From contig JAFGFE010000040.1 in NCBI GenBank assembly GCA_016931225.1, forward strand, positions 131,149 to 188,815: a DNA stretch of 57,667 bases, in the 5' to 3' direction. The notes beneath the pieces were generated by a model. The model was not told where the DNA came from. It ran no database searches and saw only the letters and a list, made by a program, of their open reading frames with translations. This DNA comes from Candidatus Zymogenaceae bacterium (GTDB lineage: Bacteria > Desulfobacterota > Zymogenia > Zymogenales > Zymogenaceae). A program made the translations under genes and the position numbers. Numbering within the stretch: the stretch's first letter is position 1; each line of letters starts with the position of its first letter. Below, in pieces: positions 24,859 through 33,297 of the stretch.

Positions 24859-25602
24859 TCAGCGATGACGGCTTGGGGTTTTCTTCTTCGGCTCGATGTC
24901 CGGCCTCGTCCGATCGGTTGCGGTGGGCGCTGTCATGTCCCTGTCTCTTTTTTTGGTCGTCGGAGTGGAATCCAGAGTTCGGTCGGTCCCGACGGGTGAC
25001 GAGGTTCCCGCGCCGCCGAATCCCTCGAACTCCGTCTCGCGTCGGGTTCTTCGCTCCTCCGACGACCACATCCCCATTTTTTGCTCTCTGGCCTGGCATT
25101 CCAATTCCCAATAGTACTCCAGCTCGGAACAGGGATATTGCCCGTAGGCCATGCCGTACCCGGCGGTCACCACCTCTACGTTCACGCACGTGCCGCCGGG
25201 CAGATAGACATACCCCATCAGCACATCACTGTCATCGTAGATTACCTCGTCGTAATAGAGGTCGATGGCGTTACCCACCAGAAGCCCCGAGAGAAACAGG
25301 ATCGCCGCCTCGCCGGCCTCGTCGATGTCGACGCCCAGCAGCCTCACCGTCTCCCCGGAATCGAGTGTGATGGTGCCGTCGTCGTTCACCTCCGTCACGG
25401 TCCCGGAATCGGGCGGCGTCTCCTCCGTCTCCCCGATCTTTTCTCCCGCGTCATCCACCACGGCGTCATCGCCGGCCTCCGCCTCGACAACGGCGTCGGA
25501 GGAATCGTCGCCGACGTCCGTATCCTCCGCCCACACGGGGGTCATCGCCCACGCCAGGAGGAGACACAACACACCACAGAGTACAAAACGGAGAGTTTTC
25601 AT
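24859..25602 (-). CDS. Secreted staphylococcal-nuclease-like (SNase/TNase) protein, probably degenerate
   Basis: 247 residues from ATG 25602; a second ATG at 25623 is equally possible. A signal peptide (MKTLRFVLCGVLCLLLAWAMTPVWA) is followed by an acidic Asp/Glu/Ala linker to ~60, an SNase-like fold (~65-180) and a basic Ser/Thr/Pro/Arg tail. Family traits are GTVTEVNDDGTITLDSGETVRLLGVD, VLMGYVYLPGGTCVNVEVVTAGYGMAY and CQAREQKMGMWS. Of the SNase catalytic set, one Arg (VRLLGVD) and an Asp are kept, but the Asp-Thr-(x)-Glu segment and the second Arg (usually D-x-x-GR-x-L-A-Y, here DDSDVLMGY) are missing. It may bind rather than cut. It is exported to the periplasm. Confidence 0.75.
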   Translation of the reverse strand: MKTLRFVLCGVLCLLLAWAMTPVWAEDTDVGDDSSDAVVEAEAGDDAVVDDAGEKIGETEETPPDSGTVTEVNDDGTITLDSGETVRLLGVDIDEAGEAAILFLSGLLVGNAIDLYYDEVIYDDSDVLMGYVYLPGGTCVNVEVVTAGYGMAYGQYPCSELEYYWELECQAREQKMGMWSSEERRTRRETEFEGFGGAGTSSPVGTDRTLDSTPTTKKRDRDMTAPTATDRTRPDIEPKKKTPSRHR

Positions 25603-25677
25603 CTCATTTTTCCCCTTTTTCATGATGCCCGGCACAAAAACCGCCCCCCGCACCCCCGCGAATCACCTGTGCGGCGT

Positions 25678-26853
25678 TCAGGACGACTTCTTTCCCCCCC
25701 TCAGAACCAGTCCCATGCACAATCCCCAAATCACGAAAACAAGCGGCCAGGCAAAGCGACCGCTTTCGCCCACGAAAAGATCCAGGATAAAAAAGAATGT
25801 CCGGTAACCGAAGATCATCGCCGCCCCGCCGACGGACACATCCACGGGCGCGGTTTGATCGATTGCAGACAAACCCTCCAGCCACCCGTGCATGACCAGC
25901 GCCTCCAGGTTGTACAGGTGCACCACGGGGCTGGTTCGGGCGGCGATGCGGATATCCGCCTCCAGGTGGGTTTCGTCCAAATACTCCTTCATATAGCTTC
26001 CGCAAGACGCCGAGGCCCCGGAAAGCTCCACGGCGTAGGAAGCCACGTTGCCGGAGCCGGTCCCCAGCCCGGAGTCCTTGAAAAAGCTTCGATAGAGCAT
26101 GTATGCATCGATGTCAGACGGGACGAAGGCGACATGAAACATCTCGGCGATTGAGTCGTCCCCGTCACGCCGATCATCGATGAGATAGGGATAGTTGAAT
26201 GTGCTCACCAGATATCCGTCGTCGTGAATTGTATCGGCCATTTCGGCATAGACGCGGACGGCGTTTTCATGAAGGTCGCCGTCTCGCCGTTTCACGAGGT
26301 ACCCCACCGCGCCGGAGATGCCGCCCTCTTTCACTACCTCCTTGAGCCGCTGGACGTCGTCGTATGTCGGCTCCATGTCGAACATGACGCCGGTGATGAT
26401 GAGGTCGTTTTCCTCCACCCACCGGGAGAATCTCCCATAGAGCCCCGGCAGCTTTTCGGCGTTGTCCGTCGCCAGCCAGTACCCGTCCTCCATCGGATGA
26501 AGGGGCCATATCCACACCGGGACCCCCGCATCGTTGAGCCGACGGATGATTCGGACGGTCGCAAGATTATCGAAATCGTCGACGGCCAGGGATATTTCGT
26601 ATCCCCTATCGGCCAGGATAGTGATGACCTCGTCGGAAAAGAGGTCCTCAACGTCCATGCCGCCGGTATCCCGTTTTTCGACCTGAAAGATGCTGCAGTT
26701 GATTTCCGTAAAGATGATGATACGCTCTATGCCTTCAGGCTCAGGGAGGTTGACCGTTCGGTACACGCACACCACCCCCGCGGCGATGATCGTCACGAGA
26801 AAAAGACAGACGACAAGCACTAAAGACAGAAAAGCTGATTTCAGGAATTTCAT
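25678..26853 (-). CDS. Membrane-anchored extracytoplasmic protein, glycosidase-like barrel suspected
   Basis: 391 residues. Membrane segments lie at ~7-31 (N-terminal anchor) and near 350-385 (FFFILDLFVG, then WPLVFVIWGLCMGLVL), with a large outside domain between. That domain has TIM-barrel-like pieces: RIIIFTEIN (~45), YEISLAVDDFDNLATVRIIRRLNDAGVPVWIWPL (~85-118), then GVMFDMEP at 155-162, which sits where glycoside hydrolases carry an acidic strand-end pair. I do not recognise the family and do not assign an enzyme. It lies between a small membrane protein gene and the SNase-like gene, all minus strand with 70-75 base gaps, so they may be one transcript devoted to the cell envelope. Confidence 0.7.
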   Translation of the reverse strand: MKFLKSAFLSLVLVVCLFLVTIIAAGVVCVYRTVNLPEPEGIERIIIFTEINCSIFQVEKRDTGGMDVEDLFSDEVITILADRGYEISLAVDDFDNLATVRIIRRLNDAGVPVWIWPLHPMEDGYWLATDNAEKLPGLYGRFSRWVEENDLIITGVMFDMEPTYDDVQRLKEVVKEGGISGAVGYLVKRRDGDLHENAVRVYAEMADTIHDDGYLVSTFNYPYLIDDRRDGDDSIAEMFHVAFVPSDIDAYMLYRSFFKDSGLGTGSGNVASYAVELSGASASCGSYMKEYLDETHLEADIRIAARTSPVVHLYNLEALVMHGWLEGLSAIDQTAPVDVSVGGAAMIFGYRTFFFILDLFVGESGRFAWPLVFVIWGLCMGLVLRGGKKSS

Positions 26854-26922
26854 GAATAACCTTCCTTACACGTTCAAAAATAATCGGGGGTTGATATCAT
26901 CCACCGCCTGCATGTCAATTGT

Positions 26923-27132
26923 CTACGCTGTTGGCGGATCATTTGGACCGGTGGGGATCCTCTCCTTCTTCCTTCCCTGGTAAATAACGGCAACATATAC
27001 AATCGCCACAATGATGCCGATAATAATAAGCAGGCCGAAAATTCCCCAGGCCTGTAGGATAAGGAGCACCAATCCTTTGAACAACTCAATCAGGCCAAGA
27101 AAAATTTTTAAGAAAAAATGAGTCCTGGACAT
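26923..27132 (-). CDS. Small membrane protein of unknown function
   Basis: 69 residues with two hydrophobic stretches (FFLKIFLGLIELFKGLVLLIL and WGIFGLLIIIGIIVAIVYVAVIY) followed by a charged QGRKKERIPTGPND tail. The composition is too protein-like to be a shadow, and no other frame here is better. The ATG at 27132 has no clear ribosome-binding site, which lowers certainty. It lies 69 bases before the barrel-like envelope gene on the same strand. Confidence 0.5.
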   Translation of the reverse strand: MSRTHFFLKIFLGLIELFKGLVLLILQAWGIFGLLIIIGIIVAIVYVAVIYQGRKKERIPTGPNDPPTA

Positions 27133-27454
27133 GGAAAAATCATGACTGAGAAATTAAAAAACACACATCGGCTGAATCCTGAGAGATTCCATTTCACCAC
27201 CCCGTTCCTGAAAAAACCGGGTATCTCGTGAATAAGCCTGGGTTCGATTTCTGTGGAAATCACGGCTCCTTTTCTCTCTGTATGCCACAGCACAGCCGTT
27301 TGCTGGCTCCGTGCCGAAGATAAAATCGATACTTATGAGGTCACGTTTCCCATCTCACAGAGAGAAACTCTCCGAGAATCCTTGCATATAGACACTCAAA
27401 GGATGAAGAAGTTGTTTGAGGCGGCGGATACCATCCGCCGCCCGCGTGTGATCT
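27133..27454. other. Intergenic region with an inverted repeat
   Basis: 322 bases without a supportable gene. The strong inverted repeat at 27420-27442 lies directly after the stop of the next minus-strand gene. Confidence 0.5.
27420..27442 (-). terminator. GC-rich hairpin after the 27455-28069 gene
   Basis: GGCGGCGGAT (27420-27429) and ATCCGCCGCC (27433-27442) form a perfect 10-bp stem with a 3-base loop, 12 bases past the stop. No long T-run follows on the minus strand. Confidence 0.4.
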
Positions 27455-28069
27455 CTATACCGTCGATGGGCCGTCGGAGCCGGCGGAAACCAGCGCCTTC
27501 TTCTTTTTCTGGCTCTTGATGATCAGCAGTATCACCACCACGATACCGCCCAAAAAGAGAATTCCCAGGACTCCGATGATGACGAAGATGATCCCCACAA
27601 ACTTGAACACCTCTCCCGGGTTCATCTTCTCGAACACGTCAGTGTGGGCTATGTAGAAATAGGGGCCGATCCGCTCGAACACAAACGTCGCCTTGAGCCC
27701 GGAGAGGTTCCAGTTCGGCGCCTCTACACTGAAGCGCCCGGTCACCTCGTATTTCACCCCCGGCTCGATCTCGGTGATCTTCTCATCGGTTAAATTCGCC
27801 TGATACTCAAAATTGATGCCGCCGGAGGCGAACCGCGAATAGAGATCGTTGGTGATGGCGTCCCGCTCCGCCTGGGGCATATTCGGGGACAACAATCCCA
27901 AAATCCCCTGCACATTTCCCTGCTCCAGATACGTTTCGAAGGAACCCAACACCCAACGAATCTGCTCCTTGTCCTGGGGGGTGAGCGGCGCGGCCGTGGA
28001 GATCACCGCCGCCGCCAGCACGCACACCAGCAGGACACCGACGACCACCATCCGTTTCATGCGAATCAT
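27455..28069 (-). CDS. Exported single-pass membrane protein of unknown function
   Basis: 204 residues. A signal peptide (~5-27, MVVVGVLLVCVLAAAVISTAA) is followed by an outside domain (~30-150) with helix-then-sheet order: KEQIRWVLGSFETYLEQGNVQGILGLLSP resembles the start of an NTF2/SnoaL-like fold. A strong membrane helix lies near 158-190 (FVGIIFVIIGVLGILFLGGIVVVILLII), with a short KSQKKKK cytoplasmic tail. ATG 28069 has AAGGAGC six bases upstream. It lies 42 bases downstream of rarA and is likely co-transcribed with it. The function is unknown; the NTF2-like idea is only pattern-based. Confidence 0.72.
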   Translation of the reverse strand: MIRMKRMVVVGVLLVCVLAAAVISTAAPLTPQDKEQIRWVLGSFETYLEQGNVQGILGLLSPNMPQAERDAITNDLYSRFASGGINFEYQANLTDEKITEIEPGVKYEVTGRFSVEAPNWNLSGLKATFVFERIGPYFYIAHTDVFEKMNPGEVFKFVGIIFVIIGVLGILFLGGIVVVILLIIKSQKKKKALVSAGSDGPSTV

Positions 28070-28111
28070 ATTCTGCTCCTTTGTGTATACAATATATCCT
28101 TTATATTACGT

Positions 28112-29464
28112 TTATTTTTTCTTCCGTTCACTTCTCGCCCGAAACTCCTCCAGCCATTCCTTGATTCTTCCCTCATATCCCCGGTCCGTCGGATGATAAT
28201 AGGTTCGATCGGCCAGGCGATCCGGCAGGCGCTGCTGCTCCACGTAGGCATCCTCGTAATCATGGGAATACTTATATCCCTTGCCGTAGCCGATGTCCTT
28301 CATGAGAGACGTGGGGGCGTTCCTGATGACCAGCGGCACCGGCAGCGCACCGTGGGCGCGCACATCGGCCTGGGCCCGCTTGAAGCCCGTATATATGGCA
28401 TTGCTCTTCGGCGTGACGGCGAGATACACCGCCGCCTCCACCAGGGCAAGCTCCCCCTCGGGGGTCCCCAGAAAGTGATAGGCATCCTTCGCCGCCACCG
28501 TCACCGACAGCGCCCGGGGATCGGCAAGGCCCACATCCTCCACCGCCATGCGGATAAGCCGCCGAGCGATGTAGAGCGGCTCCTCGCCCCCCTCTATCAT
28601 CCTGGTCACCCAGTAGAGGGCGGCGTCCGGGTCGGAATCCCGCACAGACTTGTGCAGCGCCGAGATGATGTTGTAATGCTCCTCGCCCCCCTTGTCATAC
28701 AAGAGCGCCCGCTTCTGCATCGCCTCCTCGGCCACCGCCCGGACGACATGGATTTCGCCGTTTTCATCCGCGGGAGTATTTCGCACGGCTATTTCCAGAC
28801 CCGAAAGGGCCACCCGGGCGTCACCATGGGCGTGTCCGGCGATGTGGGCCAGGGCGTCGTCATCCACCAGGATCGTCCTGTCGCCGGGAATGTCGAGGGA
28901 CATGCCCCGCTCCCTGTCCCTCAATGCCCGGCGTAGTATTTCCAGAAGGTCCTCGGTCTCCAGGGCGGCAAACACATATGTCCTGCAGCGGGAGAGAAGG
29001 GCCGAGTTGATCTCGAAGGATGGATTTTCCGTGGTGGCGCCGATAAGGGTGACGGTGCCGTCCTCCACATAGGGGAGAAACACGTCCTGCTGTGCCTTGT
29101 TGAACCGGTGGATTTCGTCCACGAAGAGTATGGTGCGTCTCTCTGAGTACTTCAGGTCCTCTTTCGCCTCGGCGATGATTTCCTTGACATCCTTTATCCC
29201 CGATGTAACCGCGGAGAACGCCACGAATCGGCTCTCCGAGCGCTCGGCGATAATCCGGGCCAGGGTGGTCTTGCCGCTTCCCGGCGGTCCCCAGAATATC
29301 AGAGAGGAGAGAGAGTCCTCCTCGATGGAGGTTCTTAGGAGCGTTCCCGGGCCGAGTATCTCCTCCTGACCGACGAATTCCGATAGGTCCCGAGGGCGCA
29401 TGCGGTCCGCCAGGGGGCTGGAGGCGCTTTTTCTCCGTGACTGAGCGTGGTCAAAAATATCCAT
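28112..29464 (-). CDS. rarA: Replication-associated recombination protein A (RarA/MgsA AAA+ ATPase)
   Basis: 450 residues. It starts with the family signature PLADRMRPRDLSEFVGQEEILGPGTLL (~18-44). Walker A GPPGSGKTTLAR is near 60-70, Walker B ILFVDEIHRFNKAQQD near 111-126, sensor GATTENPSFE near 140. The C-terminal tetramerisation region includes the characteristic HYNIISALHKSVRDSDPDAALYWVTRMIEGGEEPLYIARR and later YKYSHDYEDAYVEQQRLPD. It acts at stalled replication forks in the cytoplasm. The frame starts at ATG 29464. The gene is probably the first of a minus-strand transcript including 27455-28069. Confidence 0.97.
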   Translation of the reverse strand: MDIFDHAQSRRKSASSPLADRMRPRDLSEFVGQEEILGPGTLLRTSIEEDSLSSLIFWGPPGSGKTTLARIIAERSESRFVAFSAVTSGIKDVKEIIAEAKEDLKYSERRTILFVDEIHRFNKAQQDVFLPYVEDGTVTLIGATTENPSFEINSALLSRCRTYVFAALETEDLLEILRRALRDRERGMSLDIPGDRTILVDDDALAHIAGHAHGDARVALSGLEIAVRNTPADENGEIHVVRAVAEEAMQKRALLYDKGGEEHYNIISALHKSVRDSDPDAALYWVTRMIEGGEEPLYIARRLIRMAVEDVGLADPRALSVTVAAKDAYHFLGTPEGELALVEAAVYLAVTPKSNAIYTGFKRAQADVRAHGALPVPLVIRNAPTSLMKDIGYGKGYKYSHDYEDAYVEQQRLPDRLADRTYYHPTDRGYEGRIKEWLEEFRARSERKKK

Positions 29465-29916
29465 ACGTTTTTTTTCGAGTCGGATGTTTTATTATAGTCT
29501 TATTTTTATACCGTGGCAAGCCGGAACAAAATCGACACACAGACATCCTTGAGCCTCTTTCACCGCGAACACCGAACCGTTTACCAAAAAAGAGGGGAGG
29601 TATATGATTAAATACAGATTTCACACAGGATGAGTCCACGGGCCGGGAAGACCGAGAACATCGCTCATGCACCTGGAGGTGCACCCGGACCTGTGATGGA
29701 TCAATTGATAGGCGGATGCACACCGAGGTGTTGCCGATCACCGCATGATTGCAGATCATTCCCATATCAGTATGTATTAGGAGCCATGTAATAAGTTACT
29801 TGATTAATATGTAAAATTTTGATATAATATTTTGAAAAGCTTGGGAATTTGGTTGGAACAAGCTCTTGAAAAAGGAACATCCGCAAACAACGTGCGGATA
29901 GAAAATATTACCACAT
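29465..29916. other. Intergenic region with promoter and structured leader of the helicase gene
   Basis: About 450 bases between divergent genes. The plus-strand promoter at 29800-29828 is followed by two hairpins: AGCTTG/CAAGCT (about 29838-29862) and ATCCGCA/TGCGGAT (29879-29899). I see no gene in it. Confidence 0.55.
29800..29828 (+). promoter_or_regulatory. Promoter of the DEAD-box helicase gene
   Basis: TTGATT (29800-29805), 17-base spacer, TATAAT (29823-29828). It gives a leader of ~80 bases with two inverted repeats. Confidence 0.6.
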
Positions 29917-31215
29917 ATGACTCTACTCTCAGCGATTCAGGCCCCCGATCTTCCGCCGGATATCGAATTCAGTCCCGTAGAAGACTTTAACACACTGGAC
30001 ATCGATCCCCGTGTGCTTTCCGGCATACGCGACTGTTCATTCACACACCCCACCCCCATCCAGGCGAAATCCCTTCCCTATACCCTTGCAGGCTACGACC
30101 TGATCGGTCAGGCCCAGACCGGAACGGGGAAAACCGCCGCATTTCTCATTACGATTTTTCAAAAACTGCTGACCGAAAAACCGAAAGGGAAAAAGGCCCC
30201 CAGGGCGCTCATCATAGCACCCACCCGGGAGCTGGCGGTACAAATAGAGGATGAGGCAAAAAGGCTGGGCGCCCATACGGGGCTCTCCTGTACCGCCGTA
30301 TACGGCGGCGTGGACTACAAAAAACAGGCGGATACGGTTCGGAGCGGCATCGACATCGTGGTGGGCACCCCAGGAAGGCTCATCGATTACATGAAACAAT
30401 CGGCCCTGGCCACGAGCGGTGTGGAAATCCTCGTCATCGATGAGGCGGATCGACTGCTCGATATGGGCTTTATCCGGGATCTGCGCTTCATCATGAGGCG
30501 ACTGCCGAACTATGACACCCGCCAGACGATGCTCTTTTCGGCCACCATCAATTTCCGGGTCATCGAGGCGACCTATCACTCCATGAAGATACCGGTGGAG
30601 GTTTCGGTCACACCGGAGCAGATCACCGTCGATGAGGTTACCCAGTCTCTTTTTCATGTGGAAAAGAAAAACAAATTCAGGCTGCTGTTGGGCCTGATCG
30701 AGCGAATCAACACCGATCGCTTCCTGATATTTTCCAACACGAAACGAGGGGTAAACATGGTGGCGGAGCGCCTGAATAGAAGCGGCATCTCCGCCCAAGC
30801 CCTCTCGGGAGACGTTCCCCAACGAAAGCGACTGAAGGTGGTCGAGCGGTTCATGAAGGGTGAAATCAACGTGGTGGTCGCCACGGACGTGGCATCCCGG
30901 GGCCTTCACATCGATGATGTGGGATGCGTTATCAACTACGATCTCCCGCAGAATCCCGAGGACTACGTCCACCGGATTGGACGCACCGCCCGGGCGGGGA
31001 AAACCGGCGTCGCCGTCAGTATCGTCGGTGAAGACGACGCCTACTATCTGGAGCCGGTGGAATCATTTATCGGCGATAAAATCCCCTACAGCATTGCAAC
31101 GGCCGATGATCTGGGTGTTGAAACGGCGTCTCCGATTAAAAATAGAAAGAAAAGCGATACAAAAAAAGGGGGGCGGAGAAAATACTCCCGGAACCTCTCA
31201 CACGAAAACGCCTGA
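29917..31215 (+). CDS. DEAD-box ATP-dependent RNA helicase (RhlB/RhlE-like)
   Basis: 432 residues. All motifs are visible: Q motif FTHPTPIQAKSLP (~42-55), motif I AQTGTGKT, Ia PTRELA, GG-type VYGGVDY, Ib TPGRLIDY, motif II DEADRLLDMGFIRDLRFIMRRLP, III SAT, then ATDVASRGLHID and VI HRIGRTARAGK. The run after DEAD is closer to RhlB than to CsdA. A Lys/Arg-rich tail (NRKKSDTKKGGRRKYSRN) ends the protein. It unwinds RNA in decay or ribosome assembly. No clear ribosome-binding site stands before ATG 29917; the leader carries two hairpins. It converges with the TPR gene 31281-31637 at a shared terminator-like hairpin. Confidence 0.95.
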   Translation: MTLLSAIQAPDLPPDIEFSPVEDFNTLDIDPRVLSGIRDCSFTHPTPIQAKSLPYTLAGYDLIGQAQTGTGKTAAFLITIFQKLLTEKPKGKKAPRALIIAPTRELAVQIEDEAKRLGAHTGLSCTAVYGGVDYKKQADTVRSGIDIVVGTPGRLIDYMKQSALATSGVEILVIDEADRLLDMGFIRDLRFIMRRLPNYDTRQTMLFSATINFRVIEATYHSMKIPVEVSVTPEQITVDEVTQSLFHVEKKNKFRLLLGLIERINTDRFLIFSNTKRGVNMVAERLNRSGISAQALSGDVPQRKRLKVVERFMKGEINVVVATDVASRGLHIDDVGCVINYDLPQNPEDYVHRIGRTARAGKTGVAVSIVGEDDAYYLEPVESFIGDKIPYSIATADDLGVETASPIKNRKKSDTKKGGRRKYSRNLSHENA

Positions 31216-31241
31216 TATCCTCATCACCCAAAAAGATACGA

Positions 31242-31282
31242 AAAACGCATGTCGGCATTGAAAAACTTTCGGGATGCGTTTT
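31242..31282. terminator. Candidate bidirectional terminator between convergent genes
   Basis: AAAACGCAT (31242-31250) and ATGCGTTTT (31274-31282) pair over a 23-base loop. T-rich ends on both strands would serve the helicase and the TPR gene. The long loop makes it uncertain. Confidence 0.4.
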
Positions 31283-31637
31283 ATGTATTGCCCCTCATAC
31301 GCTTGAGCATCTCGCATGCGGGTACGCACCCCAGTTCGCATGCCTTGGTGATGTCGGCGACCGCCTTGCCCCCGTCCTTTGAGCCGAAATAATAAGCCGT
31401 TCCCCTCCGGAAAAGAGCCTCGGCGAAATCAGGCCTGAGAGAAATCGCCGTCGAGAAATTATCGAAGGCGGTCGAATAGTTTCTGGTGATCAGAAAGATG
31501 AGTCCGCGTTGAAAGTGAGCCTCTGCATATCCGGGAGACAGTTCGATGGCCTTTTCGAACAGCTTCTTCGCCTTGGCGAGCTTCCCGATATTAACAAAAT
31601 CCCTGCCGTGGATGGTCAACTCCTCAGCTGTTTTCAT
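31281..31637 (-). CDS. TPR-repeat protein
   Basis: 118 residues consisting of three tetratricopeptide repeats: GRDFVNIGKLAKAKKLFEKAIELSPGY, AEAHFQRGLIFLITRNYSTAFDNFSTAISLRPDF and AEALFRRGTAYYFGSKDGGKAVADITKACELG. The last repeat ends CELGCVPACEML, a Cys pair as in SEL1/TPR proteins. There is no signal peptide, so it is a cytoplasmic protein-protein adaptor. The partner is unknown. Its stop overlaps the shared hairpin with the helicase gene. Confidence 0.8.
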   Translation of the reverse strand: MKTAEELTIHGRDFVNIGKLAKAKKLFEKAIELSPGYAEAHFQRGLIFLITRNYSTAFDNFSTAISLRPDFAEALFRRGTAYYFGSKDGGKAVADITKACELGCVPACEMLKRMRGNT

Positions 31638-31935
31638 CGTATAATCGTCACATCCTCGAAACCGACCGGTTTATAAATGCCGGTAAATAGATACATCCAC
31701 CCATACAATACGTGCATCGCCCGTTTGTTGTCTGGGCTCTCTCCCCCCCGTTTGTGTATTGATACGCCGTAACGTCCGACGCTTAACAAGCAGAAAACTA
31801 GTGTCCCCCAAGCTTTTGACTCCCACATTCGTCACACCCCGAAGCATGCCCGGGCCTTGCGGTATCATCGGTACAACGGCGGATGCTCCAAAGGTTTCGT
31901 CTCGAACATGGGAAACGAGCCGTTGTCCGATTCTG

Positions 31936-33297
31936 TTATTTCTCCAACTCTATATTGTATGCCTTTATTTTTTTATGCAAATGGCTTCTTTCAAGACCCA
32001 GGGCCTTGGCGGTCTGGGTGATGTTGTAGTCATTCTCCGACAACTTCTTCGTAATAAAAACCTCCTCAAAATGCTCCCTGGCCTCCTTGAGGCTTTTATG
32101 ATGCAACAGATCGTCGGTGATGTCGTGATCGTCCCCGCTTCGAATCGATACGGGCAGATCACCGACGCCGATGACCTGCTCTGGAGACATGATGATGAGT
32201 CGCTCGATGAGGTTCTTCAATTCCCGGACGTTGCCGGGCCATCGATACCGGGTGAGCATTTTCATGGCGGCGTCGTTGATGCTCTTTTTTCGTCTCTTGT
32301 CCTCTCCGGCGAACTCTTCGATGAAATGCTCGGCTAAAAGCGGGATGTCCTCGAGCCTGTCCCGAAGGGGCGGCACGTACAGCGGTATGACGTTGAGTCG
32401 ATAGAAAAGGTCCTCCCTGAAGGTGCCGCTTTCAATCTTTTTCTTCAGATTCTGGTTCGTGGCGGCAAGCACCCGGACGTCGACCTTGATGGTCTTGGTG
32501 CCGCCGACTCGGGAAAACGTCTGCTCCTGGAGAATGCGGAGAATCTTCGCCTGGGTCATGACGCTCATATCCCCGATTTCGTCGAGGAGAATCGTCCCGC
32601 CGTCAGCCATGTCGAATTTGCCGACCTTCTTGCCGGTCGCACCGGTAAACGCACCCTTTTCGTATCCGAACAGCTCGCTTTCTATCAGCTCTTCCGGGAT
32701 TGCAGCGCAGTTGACATCGACGAACGGGCTGTCCTTTCGATTGCTCATGGAATACACCGCCCGGGCCACGAGCTCCTTGCCGGTGCCGTTCTCACCGTTG
32801 ATGAGCACATAGCTGTCGGTGGGCGCCGCCCGCTGAATTTCATCTTTCAGCTGCTTCATGACCGCACTCTTGCCGACAATGGTGATATCGGTATCGAAAC
32901 GCTGACGATAGAGCGACACCTGCTTTTCCAGCTTTCGCTCCTTGAGGGCGTGATCGATCGTGAGAATCACCTTCTCCAGAGACAGCGGCTTTTCAATAAA
33001 ATCATAGGCGCCCAGCTTGGTGGCGGTCACGGCGGTTTCAATATTACCGTGTCCGGATATCATGATCACCGATACGTCGTACGGTTCCGCCTTGATCCTG
33101 CGAAGCACCTCCATTCCGTCCATTTGGGGCATCCAAATATCCAGGAGGAGTAGGTGGGGTCGCTCCGTCTCCAGAAGCTCAAGGGCCGAAACGCCGTCGG
33201 CGGCGGTTAATACCTGATAGCCCTCATCGGTCAGGGCGCCGGCGAGAGACCGGCGGATGCTCTCTTCGTCATCTACTATGAGAATTCTTCGTTTCAT
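31936..33297 (-). CDS. ntrX: NtrX-like sigma-54 response regulator
   Basis: 453 residues. The receiver (1-120) has acidic IVDDEES, phospho-acceptor in LLLLDIWMPQMDG, and FIEKPLSLEKV. The AAA+ sigma-54 interaction domain (~140-370) has Walker A GENGTGKE, GAFTGA contact loop with YEKGAFTGATGKKVGKF, Walker B GTILLDEIGD and RYRWPGNVREL. The C-terminal Fis-type helix-turn-helix (~410-450) ends KALGLERSHLHKKIKAYNIELEK, the ending typical of NtrX. It activates sigma-54 promoters when phosphorylated by NtrY. It overlaps ntrY by four bases (33294-33297). Target genes are unknown. Confidence 0.95.
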   Translation of the reverse strand: MKRRILIVDDEESIRRSLAGALTDEGYQVLTAADGVSALELLETERPHLLLLDIWMPQMDGMEVLRRIKAEPYDVSVIMISGHGNIETAVTATKLGAYDFIEKPLSLEKVILTIDHALKERKLEKQVSLYRQRFDTDITIVGKSAVMKQLKDEIQRAAPTDSYVLINGENGTGKELVARAVYSMSNRKDSPFVDVNCAAIPEELIESELFGYEKGAFTGATGKKVGKFDMADGGTILLDEIGDMSVMTQAKILRILQEQTFSRVGGTKTIKVDVRVLAATNQNLKKKIESGTFREDLFYRLNVIPLYVPPLRDRLEDIPLLAEHFIEEFAGEDKRRKKSINDAAMKMLTRYRWPGNVRELKNLIERLIIMSPEQVIGVGDLPVSIRSGDDHDITDDLLHHKSLKEAREHFEEVFITKKLSENDYNITQTAKALGLERSHLHKKIKAYNIELEK

